This document shows, one piece after another, positions 9,516 through 18,442 of a stretch of 64,000 nt of DNA; the first letter of the stretch is position 1; each line of letters begins with the position of its first letter. The notes under the pieces were generated by a model that was given only the letters and a program-made list of their open reading frames with translations, ran no database searches and was not told the origin of the DNA. The DNA is from Aquimarina aggregata (GTDB taxonomy: Bacteria; Bacteroidota; Bacteroidia; Flavobacteriales; Flavobacteriaceae). The stretch covers positions 186,001 to 250,000 of the forward strand of contig NZ_LQRT01000058.1 of NCBI RefSeq assembly GCF_001632745.1, in the 5' to 3' direction. The position numbers and the translations under genes are program-made.

Positions 9516-10850
9516 TTATTGATTAGATGATTTATTTAGTTTAGATACATATAACCCATATAACCCTACAACTGCCACACAGATCATTGGCATAATAAAA
9601 GAGAATTTAACTTCGGGAACTCCTAAAATGGTGGTGTCTGCTAATTTATCCCCACCGATATCTATAATAAGTCCCTGAATAGGAGGAAAAATTGCTCCCC
9701 CAACAATAGCCATTACTAGAAAAGCAGAACCTAATTTGGCTTCATCTCCCATATCTTTTAATGCAATTCCGTATATGGTAGGAAACATAATCGACATAAA
9801 TAATGAAATACAAATTAAAGAAATTAGTCCTGGCATTCCAGGCATTATAATCGCACCAATACAACACGCAATTGCAAGAGCTGCAAATAATGAAAGTAAT
9901 CTTGGAGCCTTAATTTTACTAAGTAAAATAGTTCCTAAAAATCGTCCAGCGAGGAATATTCCCATGGCAATCATATTCATGTAGGTAGCATTGAGCTCTC
10001 TTCCCGCGCTTCCTGTTTCATTAATATATTGCACATATTGATAAATAGCAGTCCAACACATGATTTGCGCCCCTACATAGAACATTTGTGCTATAACACC
10101 AGGAAAGAAAGCTTTTCTAGCAAATATTTTACGAAGCGACTCTTTAAATGTCAATGTTATATTTTCTTGTACCGTTGGAATTTTTGTAGCTATTATTATA
10201 ACCAAAATGACCAAAACTACGATACCGATTCCTAGATAAGGATAACTGATAATGCCTAAATCTTCTGTTTTTATAGCGGCTTTAGCAGTAGCATCAAGAG
10301 CAGCATACGTTTCATCATTATAGTCAGCTGATTTAATTTGACCAAGTACAACAAATTGTGCAACCATCATACCTGCTATAGATCCAATAGGATTAAAAGA
10401 TTGTGCTAAATTTAATCGTTGAGTTGCCGTTTCTTTGGCACCCAGGGATAGAATTAATGGATTTGAAGTAGTTTCTAATAAAGCTAAGCCACAAGTAATT
10501 ATATATAGTGATAATAAAAAGAATTCATAACTTTCTAAAGAAGATGCTGGATAAAACATAAAAGCACCAAAAGCATATAATACAAGACCTAATATGATTC
10601 CTGATTTATAGCTTTTCCAACGTATAAATAGAGCAGCGGGTATAGCCATGCAACCATAACCAAAGTAAAAGGCAAATTGAACTAAATAAGCTTGAAACCA
10701 ACTTAACTCTGGCATTACTTTTTTAAATGCGGTAACCATTGGATTGGTAACATCGTTTGCAAAACCCCATAACGCAAAAAGTGATGTGATCACTATAAAG
10801 GGAAGTAAGAGTTCTTTACTTACTAAAGGAGCTTTTTTTGTATTTTCCAT
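9516..10850 (-). CDS. fucP: FucP-type sugar:proton symporter (MFS)
   Basis: A 444-residue inner-membrane protein with about twelve hydrophobic helices, of the FGHS branch of the major facilitator superfamily that includes L-fucose permease FucP. Typical segments are FALWGFANDVTNPMV in helix 1, the QFAFYFGYG helix, and ETTSNPLILSLG. FucP imports L-fucose and is known to accept its 6-hydroxy analogue L-galactose, which would fit this operon. It lies 52 nt downstream of the dehydrogenase gene and 8 nt before the mutarotase. It is the only sugar transporter in the window. The substrate is inferred from context. Confidence 0.88.
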   Translation of the reverse strand: MENTKKAPLVSKELLLPFIVITSLFALWGFANDVTNPMVTAFKKVMPELSWFQAYLVQFAFYFGYGCMAIPAALFIRWKSYKSGIILGLVLYAFGAFMFYPASSLESYEFFLLSLYIITCGLALLETTSNPLILSLGAKETATQRLNLAQSFNPIGSIAGMMVAQFVVLGQIKSADYNDETYAALDATAKAAIKTEDLGIISYPYLGIGIVVLVILVIIIATKIPTVQENITLTFKESLRKIFARKAFFPGVIAQMFYVGAQIMCWTAIYQYVQYINETGSAGRELNATYMNMIAMGIFLAGRFLGTILLSKIKAPRLLSLFAALAIACCIGAIIMPGMPGLISLICISLFMSIMFPTIYGIALKDMGDEAKLGSAFLVMAIVGGAIFPPIQGLIIDIGGDKLADTTILGVPEVKFSFIMPMICVAVVGLYGLYVSKLNKSSNQ

Positions 10851-10902
10851 AATCTAGAGTTAGAATTAATAATGTGAATATGAGTTTGCGTATGTATATA
10901 TT

Positions 10903-11694
10903 TTATTCTGTTAACAGGGATCTATCTAAATGTACATATCCACCATCGATAGTAATAAATTGACCTGTAGTGTGAGATGATTTTTCTGATATCGTAAATA
11001 AACAAGCATCGGCAATTTCTTCTGGTGTAGTCATGCGATTACCAAGAGGAATTTTTTTCACAATAGATTGTAATTTTTCTTCTCCGTTTTCTAGTGTTTT
11101 AATCCAATTGTCATAGGCTGGAGTCCAACTTTCTGCAATGATTATAGCATTGGATCTAATATCATCTTTAATCAAATCTACTGCCCATTCACGAGTTAAT
11201 CCTAATACACCACCTTTTGATGCTGCATATCCAGATGTTCCTCCTTGACCAGTTAAGGCTACTTTTGATCCTATATTAAGAATATTTCCTTTTACTTTTT
11301 TAATATAGGGCAGGCAAAATTTGGTCATGGCAAAAAAGCTTACCATGTTTAATTTTAGGGAGTACATAAAGTCATCTATACTTGCGTCTAAACCAGCTCC
11401 ATCATTAACTCCTACATTGTTAATTAATGCATCAATACGACCATATTTTTCTCCTATTCTTTTTGCAGCGGATTCTATTTGGCTGGCATCGGATAAATCT
11501 GTCTTTACAAAAATACCATCAATTCCTCTATCCTGTAATTCTTTCTCATAGCCGTATCCACGATCATTACGGCACACAATAACGGGTATAGCTCCTTCGT
11601 TAGCAAGAGATTGCACAATGGTTTCACCAATACTGCCTTGAATACCTGCCGCACCTGTAACGACTACTACTTTATCTTTTAGTTTTAAATCCAT
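10903..11694 (-). CDS. SDR-family sugar 1-dehydrogenase (L-fucose/L-galactose dehydrogenase-like)
   Basis: A 263-residue classical short-chain dehydrogenase. The dinucleotide-binding motif is VTGAAGIQGSIG, followed by NNVGVNDG, and the catalytic YxxxK is YAASKGG. This group oxidises hydroxyls, and in non-phosphorylative L-fucose pathways an SDR converts the sugar to its lactone. It sits directly after a lactonase gene (19 nt), which supports sugar-to-lactone oxidation in the cytoplasm. In this operon the likely substrate is L-galactose or L-fucose. The family is certain and the substrate inferred. It could alternatively act on a keto-acid intermediate. Confidence 0.85.
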   Translation of the reverse strand: MDLKLKDKVVVVTGAAGIQGSIGETIVQSLANEGAIPVIVCRNDRGYGYEKELQDRGIDGIFVKTDLSDASQIESAAKRIGEKYGRIDALINNVGVNDGAGLDASIDDFMYSLKLNMVSFFAMTKFCLPYIKKVKGNILNIGSKVALTGQGGTSGYAASKGGVLGLTREWAVDLIKDDIRSNAIIIAESWTPAYDNWIKTLENGEEKLQSIVKKIPLGNRMTTPEEIADACLFTISEKSSHTTGQFITIDGGYVHLDRSLLTE

Positions 11695-11713
11695 AATTAT
11701 ATTTTTTTTAGGA

Positions 11714-12544
11714 TTAAGAAAGTTGATAAAATTTTATCGCATTTCCACCCATGATTTCTTCTTGTTGTTCTGCACTTAAATTTTTAATATACTCTTCGAT
11801 AATACTTTTAATAGAAGAATAATTCCCCCCAAGCAAACATACAGGCCAATCTGAACCATACATGATTCTTTTTGTACTAAATGCATCAAACACAACATCT
11901 AGATAAGGAACAAAATTATCGTATTTCCAATGAGCCCAATCGGCTTCTGTAACCATCCCTGATACTTTACAATACACATTCCTGTGTTTGGCTATTTCAC
12001 GAATTAGTGTTTCCCACTCTTTAATGTCACCATTTTTTATCGATGGTTTTGCAATATGATCAATAACAAACTTATGTTCAGGAAATTCTTCTATGAGTTT
12101 CAAAGAAGCCCTAAGTTGATGAGGAAATATTAAAATATCATATGTGAAATTATATTGAGGTAAGAGCGCTATACCTTTTTTAAAAGAATCTCCTATAATG
12201 AAATTTGGATCGGGTTCATCCTGAACAACATGTCTAAATCCTTTTATGATGTCAAATTTAGAATAGTGTTGTAAACGTTCTTCAAGATTTTCTGCTCGTA
12301 AATCTATCCAACCCACAATACCTTTGATAAATTTGTTTTCGTTAGCTAAATCTATCAAGAAATCTGTTTCTATCTCTGATTGATCGGCTTGCACGGCAAC
12401 ACATCCATCTATCGCGTTTTCCTGATAAACTTTTTTCAAATCCGAAGGTAAATAGTCTTGTTGTAGTACCTTCATATCATCGTTAATCCAGCTATGTTTT
12501 ACTGGATGATATTGCCAAAAATGTTGATGCGAATCTATTTTCAT
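11714..12544 (-). CDS. Amidohydrolase, L-fuconolactonase type
   Basis: A 276-residue metal-dependent hydrolase of the amidohydrolase superfamily (COG3618 branch). The metal-binding HxH is in MKIDSHQHFWQ, with later His in FVIDHIAKPS and the conserved Asp in YGSDWPVC. Close families hydrolyse L-fucono-1,5-lactone or L-rhamnono-lactone to the aldonate. Its start overlaps the stop of the tagaturonate reductase gene by 4 nt (ATGA), which suggests translational coupling. In the proposed pathway it opens L-galactono-lactone to L-galactonate. The superfamily is certain, lactonase activity probable, the exact lactone inferred. Confidence 0.85.
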   Translation of the reverse strand: MKIDSHQHFWQYHPVKHSWINDDMKVLQQDYLPSDLKKVYQENAIDGCVAVQADQSEIETDFLIDLANENKFIKGIVGWIDLRAENLEERLQHYSKFDIIKGFRHVVQDEPDPNFIIGDSFKKGIALLPQYNFTYDILIFPHQLRASLKLIEEFPEHKFVIDHIAKPSIKNGDIKEWETLIREIAKHRNVYCKVSGMVTEADWAHWKYDNFVPYLDVVFDAFSTKRIMYGSDWPVCLLGGNYSSIKSIIEEYIKNLSAEQQEEIMGGNAIKFYQLS

Positions 12545-14013
12545 ACTAAAGATTTGTGATCAGTAATTTGTTTTATAACTGTTGCTATACCGTGTTTTTC
12601 AATTGCTCTTAAATTTTCTGTAATAGCTTCTGATAGGCCATTAATAGTGTCAAGATTTTCACCCCAAATAGTTGTGTCTCTTAACAAATAAGATACCATT
12701 TGCAGGTATGTAATGCTTTCATTTTGATGTGATTTCCAATGTTTACTAAAAGATTCTAGGGCCTCAGGATTATCATTTAAAGCAATATTTTCATTATTAT
12801 ATGTTCCTTGGTAAAACCTAAATAAAGAAGACAAAGCAAATACAATACGTTTAGGTAATTGTCTGTTATTTTTAATACAGTCTTTTAAAGTAGGTAACAA
12901 TCGAGCTACAAATTTAGAAGTACTATTAAGAGAGATACTTATTAAGAAATGTTTTAGAGTTGGGTTTCTAAACCTATCGAGTGTTTCATGAATAAACTCA
13001 TCAACTACATCTTTAGGAAAGTTTTTAAGAGTAGGACCAATTTCTTGAGAAAGGAGATCATTAATAAAAGTGCTTACTAACGTATCATCCATTACTTCTT
13101 TAACGGTTCTTAACCCAGATAGATATCCAATAGGCACCATTGCTGTATGTGCCCCATTAAGAATACGAACCTTCATTTCTCTATAATCCGTACTATCTTC
13201 AACAAATTGTACATTGAGATTTGTTTTAGAAAATGGCAATTCGGTTTGCACGATATCTTCTCCTTGGATTATCCAGCTATGATAATCTTCACCAGCAACT
13301 AACAAAGAATCGTAATATCCTATTTCTTTTAAAATTTCTTTTGATCGCTCGTCGGGATATCCAGAAACAATTCGGTCTACGAGAGTATTACAGAAATAGT
13401 TGGCTTCTTCTATCCAATGAATAAATTCTGTTCCTAACTCCCAATGTGAAGCATATTGAAGAATGGTAGATTTGAGGACGTCACCATTCTGTTCAATAAG
13501 TTCACAAGGGAGTATAATGCAGCCTTTATCTTTTTGACCATTAAAATGTTGAAATCTGTGATGTAGCCAAATAGTTAATTTAGCTGGAAACTCATGAGGT
13601 GGTTTTTTTTCTATAGTATCTGAAACAGAAAATTTAATTCCAGCTTCAGTAGTATTAGAAATAATAAAACGCATATCTGGATTTTGAGCCAGCTCTAAAT
13701 ATTCTTCCCATTGCGTATAGGGTTGTATAACACGACTAATGGATTCTACCAGAGTTACTTCAGAAACTAAACTACCTTTGCGTACACCATCTAAAGCGAC
13801 ATGAAATAGGCCTTCTTGCTCTTTTAGTTCTATATAATCTCCGCGTTGTGTTGGTTTAATGACTACAATGCTTCCATCAAAATCTGTTTGTTTATTAAGG
13901 ATGTCAAACATCCAATCTACGAATGCCCGAAGAAAGTTTCCGCCACCAAATTGCATAATACGTTCTGGTGATTTTTTAGCTGTATTTGATGTAGTTCTGT
14001 TTAATTGCATCAT
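12541..14013 (-). CDS. uxaB: Tagaturonate reductase (altronate oxidoreductase)
   Basis: A 490-residue member of the long-chain mannitol dehydrogenase family. It shows the Rossmann motif QFGGGNFLRAF and the catalytic-region motif RILNGAHTAM, followed by a helical C-terminal domain. The length matches UxaB. The enzyme reduces D-tagaturonate to D-altronate with NADH in the cytoplasm. In the classic galacturonate route tagaturonate comes from UxaC isomerase, but no uxaC is present here; the LgoD-like dehydrogenase in the same operon could supply tagaturonate from L-galactonate. It lies 15 nt after uxaA. Confidence 0.88.
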   Translation of the reverse strand: MMQLNRTTSNTAKKSPERIMQFGGGNFLRAFVDWMFDILNKQTDFDGSIVVIKPTQRGDYIELKEQEGLFHVALDGVRKGSLVSEVTLVESISRVIQPYTQWEEYLELAQNPDMRFIISNTTEAGIKFSVSDTIEKKPPHEFPAKLTIWLHHRFQHFNGQKDKGCIILPCELIEQNGDVLKSTILQYASHWELGTEFIHWIEEANYFCNTLVDRIVSGYPDERSKEILKEIGYYDSLLVAGEDYHSWIIQGEDIVQTELPFSKTNLNVQFVEDSTDYREMKVRILNGAHTAMVPIGYLSGLRTVKEVMDDTLVSTFINDLLSQEIGPTLKNFPKDVVDEFIHETLDRFRNPTLKHFLISISLNSTSKFVARLLPTLKDCIKNNRQLPKRIVFALSSLFRFYQGTYNNENIALNDNPEALESFSKHWKSHQNESITYLQMVSYLLRDTTIWGENLDTINGLSEAITENLRAIEKHGIATVIKQITDHKSLV

Positions 14014-14028
14014 TTTTATTTCTTTTAT

Positions 14029-15681
14029 CTATAAGGATATTCCTCTTTTCCAAGGAATGAAATCATTTTGCCCTTTTAGATCTGCTTTTGCATTTATATC
14101 ACCGTTTGCAACCTGAATGATATGTTCTAATACTTTTTCTCCCATAGATTCTACAGTATCTTCTCCACTTATTATAGTACCGGCATTAATATCTATAAGA
14201 TCATTCATCTTTTCTGAAAGCGACGTATTGCTCGACATTTTTAACACCGGTGCGATAGGGTTTCCAGTTGGGGTTCCTAAACCAGTTGTAAAAACAATGA
14301 TGTTACAACCACTACCAGCAAGTCCCGTTGTACTTTCGACATCGTTTCCTGGGGTGCATAATAAATTAAGACCTGGTTTTACAACTTTCTCGGTATAATC
14401 TAACACAGATGTTACAGGAGAAGTACCACCCTTTTTAGCGGCTCCTGCAGACTTCATAGCATCTGTTATCAATCCGTCTTTGATATTTCCTGGTGAAGGG
14501 TTATTTTCAAATCCAGAACCTACAGCAATTGCTTTTTCAGCATATGTTTTCATAATATCAGCAAATTTTTCGGCATCTTCTTTTTGCTCACATCTATTAA
14601 TTAATTCTTGTTCTACTCCATTAAGCTCCGGAAATTCAGATAATACTGGTGTTCCTCCGGAAGCAGTTAATAAATCTGAAGCGTATCCTAATGCCGGATT
14701 TGCAGATATACCCGAAAAACCATCAGATCCGCCACATTCCAAACCTAAAATTAGTTTGCTAATAGGGGCTGGTTTTCGTTCTATTTTATTTGCTTGAGTT
14801 AGTCCAATAAAAGTATGCTTTACGGCTTCTTCAATTAAGTGACGTTCACTTTGACTTTGTTGCTGTTCCAGATAGTGAATTGGTTTAGAAAAATTAGCAT
14901 CACGGGCTTCTATGGCTTCTTGTAACATTTCTATCTGAGCATTTTGGCATCCCAAACTAAAAATAGTTGCTCCGGCTACATTTGAATTAGTGATATACCC
15001 AGCTAATAAATGACATAGTGTTTCAGAATCTTGACGAATTCCTCCACATCCCCCATCGTGTTTTAAAAATTTAATACCATCAACATTTGGAAATAATCGA
15101 TTTTTATAAATTTCTTCTTGAGAGTTTATGATATTGGTGGCAAAAAGTTCTTCTTCTGTAGCACCTGAATTGTATTTTTCAATAAGAGCTTGAGTATTAA
15201 CAGAAAAATCTTTTTTTGTTTGATATCCAAGTACATCTAAAAGAGCTCCTTCTAAAACATCTAAATTTCTATTTTCACAGAAAGTAAGTGGTATTACTAA
15301 CCAATAATTACGTGTTCCAACACTTCCATCGACTCTGTGAAACCCGTTAAAAGTTCTATTTTGAAATTTAGAGATATCAGGAGCGGTCCAACTAAATTTT
15401 TCTTGATTTGCATTAAAAGAAGCAGAAGCGTGCTTTACATTTTCTATGGTAATAGCCTCTCCTTGTTTGATGGATAAGACTGCTTTGCCAACCAAAACAC
15501 CATACATGATAACTTCATCGCCAATAGCAAAATCATGCAAAGCAAATTTATGTTTTTGTTTAATATCTTGTATAAGTGTAAACGTTTTACCAGCAACATC
15601 AATAAAAGTGTTTTTGGGCAACGTATCTATTGCGACAATGATATTATCTTTTGGGTCTATTTGGTTATATTTTTGTGTCAT
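14029..15681 (-). CDS. uxaA: Altronate dehydratase
   Basis: A 550-residue protein with the UxaA architecture: an N-terminal SAF-like domain (about residues 15-85) and the large GD_AH catalytic region. Characteristic segments are FLKHDGGCGG, LGLECGGSDGFSG, and CTPGNDVES followed by TGLAGSGCN, with conserved Cys residues probably involved in iron binding. It dehydrates D-altronate to 2-keto-3-deoxy-D-gluconate (KDG). The length is full and no break is seen. It lies 4 nt downstream of the aldolase gene and 15 nt upstream of uxaB. The assignment is firm. Confidence 0.9.
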   Translation of the reverse strand: MTQKYNQIDPKDNIIVAIDTLPKNTFIDVAGKTFTLIQDIKQKHKFALHDFAIGDEVIMYGVLVGKAVLSIKQGEAITIENVKHASASFNANQEKFSWTAPDISKFQNRTFNGFHRVDGSVGTRNYWLVIPLTFCENRNLDVLEGALLDVLGYQTKKDFSVNTQALIEKYNSGATEEELFATNIINSQEEIYKNRLFPNVDGIKFLKHDGGCGGIRQDSETLCHLLAGYITNSNVAGATIFSLGCQNAQIEMLQEAIEARDANFSKPIHYLEQQQSQSERHLIEEAVKHTFIGLTQANKIERKPAPISKLILGLECGGSDGFSGISANPALGYASDLLTASGGTPVLSEFPELNGVEQELINRCEQKEDAEKFADIMKTYAEKAIAVGSGFENNPSPGNIKDGLITDAMKSAGAAKKGGTSPVTSVLDYTEKVVKPGLNLLCTPGNDVESTTGLAGSGCNIIVFTTGLGTPTGNPIAPVLKMSSNTSLSEKMNDLIDINAGTIISGEDTVESMGEKVLEHIIQVANGDINAKADLKGQNDFIPWKRGISL

Positions 15682-15685
15682 ATAA

Positions 15686-16354
15686 CTATGTTCTTACCTT
15701 TTTTACGGTTTCTATAGTTTTTTTTACTATTGATTCTAAACCTTTATAATCTTTATTAGTGAGTATTTCTTTACTTATTAATTGAGAGCCCAATCCTACA
15801 CAAGTTACTCCAGCATCGAACCATTCTTTTAAGTTACTTTCTTCGGTAGTAACTCCTCCTGTAGGCATAATGTTAGTCCAAGGTTGCGGCCCTTTGATTC
15901 CTTTAACAAACTTAGGTCCATAGATATTCCCAGGAAAAAGTTTTACAATTTCGCATCCTAGTTCTTCTGCTTTTGCTATTTCTGATAATGTACCACATCC
16001 AGGAGACCAAAGAATCTTTCTTCTATTACAGACGATTGCGATATCTTCTCTAAAAACAGGGGTTACAATAAAATTAGCTCCTAAAGAAATATATAGTGAT
16101 GCCGAAGCGGCATCTGTTAATGACCCTACTCCCATAATCATTCCTGGCAAATCTGATATAGCGTATTTTGTAAGTGCAGCAAAAACTTCATGGGCAAAGT
16201 CTCCTCTTGCAGTAAACTCTAATAAACGGGCACCACCATCGTAACATGCTTTTAGAATATTTTTTCCTAGTTCTATATCTTCATGATAAAATAAAGGAAC
16301 TATCCCTGATTCTTTCATCGTATTAGCTACCTCGATTCTTGTATATTGAGCCAT
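15686..16354 (-). CDS. eda: KDPG/KHG aldolase
   Basis: A 222-residue class I aldolase of the Eda family. The Schiff-base Lys is in EIVKLFPGN, and the Glu of the active site lies in LLEFTARGD; MPTGGVTTEESN is the phosphate-binding end of the barrel. It cleaves 2-keto-3-deoxy-6-phosphogluconate to pyruvate and glyceraldehyde-3-phosphate. Next to KDG kinase it forms the last step of the operon's pathway. It lies 26 nt after the kinase gene and 4 nt before uxaA. The assignment is firm. Confidence 0.92.
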   Translation of the reverse strand: MAQYTRIEVANTMKESGIVPLFYHEDIELGKNILKACYDGGARLLEFTARGDFAHEVFAALTKYAISDLPGMIMGVGSLTDAASASLYISLGANFIVTPVFREDIAIVCNRRKILWSPGCGTLSEIAKAEELGCEIVKLFPGNIYGPKFVKGIKGPQPWTNIMPTGGVTTEESNLKEWFDAGVTCVGLGSQLISKEILTNKDYKGLESIVKKTIETVKKVRT

Positions 16355-16380
16355 TAGTATTTTAAAAAATTATTTAACGA

Positions 16381-17403
16381 TTATCGATCTACTTTTGCAG
16401 ATCCATTATTTTCAATAAATGCCATTACTTCTTCTACAGTGACACGATTAATATCTCCAAAAATGCTATGTTTAAGAACACACGCCGCAGTAGCAAAGGA
16501 TATAGTTTTTTGATAGTTATCAGAAAAGTTTAGTACTCCATATAACAACCCACCCATGAATGCATCTCCCGAACCTACACGATCTAATATTGGAGTAACC
16601 TTTTGTGTCTTAGCTCTGTATAATTGTTTGTTTTTATAAAGGAGTCCTCCTATGTTATGATGAGATGCATTTTCAATATTTCTAATGGTCATAGCTATGG
16701 TATGAGCTTTAGGAAGTAGTGTCTGAATCTCATTAAAATATTCTTTTATTTGAAAATCTTTTGAGTAATCTGGATTGACTTTTTCCTTACCTAACATGAA
16801 CATAGTGGTATCAATGTCAGCTAAGATTATAGTACTATAAGATAGCAATTTTGGCATAACTTCTTTTGGGTGTTTCCCATATTTCCAAAGTTTGCTTCTA
16901 TAGTTTAAATCCGTAGAGATAGGGATTCCAAGTTCGTCGGCAATTTCAATAGCTTTTAGACATGATTGTGCTGCAGTTTCTGATAGAGCAGGGGTGATGC
17001 CACTCCAATGAAACCATGTAGCATCTTTTAAGACGTTTTTCCAATCAATATCTTCTTTGTTAATTTCAGAAATTGATGAATATTTACGATCATAAACTAC
17101 TTTGCTATTTCGATTTGCAATACCGTTTTCTAAAAAATAAATTCCTATTCGATCTCCTTGACGTATTATATTTTTATATCCGACACCAAAACGCTTGATA
17201 GTATTAATAGCGCAATCTGCAATCGAATTATTAGGTAAAGCCGTAACGAATTCAGTATCCATTCCAAAATTTGAAAGCGATGCTGCTACGTTAAATTCTC
17301 CACCACCAAATGATGCATCAAAGCCGCTCGTTTGATCGAACATAAGGTTGTTAGGAGGAGACATCCGCATTAATATTTCACCAAATGTTACTACTTTATG
17401 CAT
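16381..17403 (-). CDS. kdgK: 2-keto-3-deoxygluconate kinase (PfkB family)
   Basis: A 340-residue PfkB-type sugar kinase. Visible are the N-terminal substrate-binding GGGEFNVAASLSNFG and the C-terminal signature DRVGSGDAFMGG with the catalytic Asp. KdgK phosphorylates KDG with ATP to KDPG. Its position between the LgoD-like dehydrogenase (9 nt upstream) and KDPG aldolase supports KDG as the substrate over other PfkB sugars. The kinase family is certain and the substrate strongly supported by context. Confidence 0.9.
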   Translation of the reverse strand: MHKVVTFGEILMRMSPPNNLMFDQTSGFDASFGGGEFNVAASLSNFGMDTEFVTALPNNSIADCAINTIKRFGVGYKNIIRQGDRIGIYFLENGIANRNSKVVYDRKYSSISEINKEDIDWKNVLKDATWFHWSGITPALSETAAQSCLKAIEIADELGIPISTDLNYRSKLWKYGKHPKEVMPKLLSYSTIILADIDTTMFMLGKEKVNPDYSKDFQIKEYFNEIQTLLPKAHTIAMTIRNIENASHHNIGGLLYKNKQLYRAKTQKVTPILDRVGSGDAFMGGLLYGVLNFSDNYQKTISFATAACVLKHSIFGDINRVTVEEVMAFIENNGSAKVDR

Positions 17404-17412
17404 ACTGATAGT

Positions 17413-18420
17413 TTAGAAATCAACAGTTGCTTTAATGACTCCTGTTTCGGGTTTTGTCCAGCTATCAAAATTTGTGATCATTTCGGTAAAAGGAACATTA
17501 TGAGTAATAAACGAAGTAGTTGGGAATTTCTGCAATACATGTATAACATGTTCAAAATCCTCTAATGTAGCATTACGACTACACATTAATGTTGTTTCTT
17601 TAGCATGAATTTTGGGATGGGTAAATACGAGTTCGCCTTTAGAAAGTCCTACTAATACGTATCGGCCACCATGCGCCATATAATCAGGACCCGTTTCTAA
17701 TGCTTTTTTATGACCTGTTGCATCAAATACAACAGTAGCCATATCACCATTTGTGATTTCGGAAATCTTTTGTTCAGGATTGTTTGTAACATTCACCGTA
17801 TAATCAGCTCCGATTTCATTTTTAGCATATTCTAAGCGCCCATCATTCATATCCAGAGCAATCACTTTAGCTCCTGCTATTTGCGCTAATTTGATAATTC
17901 CAATACCGATTGGGCCACACCCTACTACAACAACAACTTCGTCAGGTTGTAAATTCGCTCTGCGTATAGCATGTGCTCCAATTGCTAAAGGTTCTACGAT
18001 AGCCATTTCATCATGAGATAGTTGATTTGCAGGTAGTAATAAATCTGTTCTTACTGTTATTTCTTCTTGCATACCTCCATCAGTATGAACACCTAATACT
18101 TCGATATTTGTGCAGCAATTAGTTTTACCATTGCGACAAGCAATGCATGTACCACAACTTACATAAGGCATAATTACCACTTTATCTCCCGCTTTAATGC
18201 CTCTTGGATTTTCACCAATTTCTAGTACTTCTGTTGCTAGTTCATGGCCTAAAATTCTAGGGTATTTAAAAAAAGCTTGATTACCAGAATATGCATGTAG
18301 ATCTGTACCACATATTCCTACTTTTTTTACTTTTAATAAAGCTTCATTGCTTTTACGTGTAGGACTAGGTTTTTCTTTTAAGATAAACTCTCCAGGTTGT
18401 TCGCAAACAATATATTTCAT
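17413..18420 (-). CDS. lgoD: Zinc alcohol dehydrogenase, L-galactonate 5-dehydrogenase (LgoD/YjjN)-like
   Basis: A 335-residue medium-chain dehydrogenase. It has the catalytic-zinc motifs GICGTDLHAY and GHELATEV, the structural-zinc cluster CGTCIACRNGKTNCC, and a Rossmann motif VVGCGPIGIG. The sequence style is that of the L-threonine/L-idonate/L-galactonate group rather than ethanol dehydrogenases. LgoD of E. coli oxidises L-galactonate to D-tagaturonate, exactly the compound used by the UxaB encoded downstream, so that role is inferred here. It is the second gene of the operon, 22 nt after the GH29 gene. Oxidation of another aldonate or alditol is possible; the symbol is tentative. Confidence 0.75.
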   Translation of the reverse strand: MKYIVCEQPGEFILKEKPSPTRKSNEALLKVKKVGICGTDLHAYSGNQAFFKYPRILGHELATEVLEIGENPRGIKAGDKVVIMPYVSCGTCIACRNGKTNCCTNIEVLGVHTDGGMQEEITVRTDLLLPANQLSHDEMAIVEPLAIGAHAIRRANLQPDEVVVVVGCGPIGIGIIKLAQIAGAKVIALDMNDGRLEYAKNEIGADYTVNVTNNPEQKISEITNGDMATVVFDATGHKKALETGPDYMAHGGRYVLVGLSKGELVFTHPKIHAKETTLMCSRNATLEDFEHVIHVLQKFPTTSFITHNVPFTEMITNFDSWTKPETGVIKATVDF

Positions 18421-18442
18421 AAGTTGTGCGTATCTTTTCTTT

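Noticed and set aside
9166-12544. Ordinary L-fucose non-phosphorylative pathway
   Set aside because: No L-fuconate dehydratase or KDF-type enzyme is seen, and the altronate dehydratase and KDG kinase need a 6-hydroxyl that L-fucose lacks.
9166-17403. Galacturonate (pectin) degradation operon
   Set aside because: uxaA, uxaB, kdgK and eda fit that route, but uxaC is absent and the lactonase, SDR, LgoD-like dehydrogenase, FucP permease and mutarotase do not belong to it.
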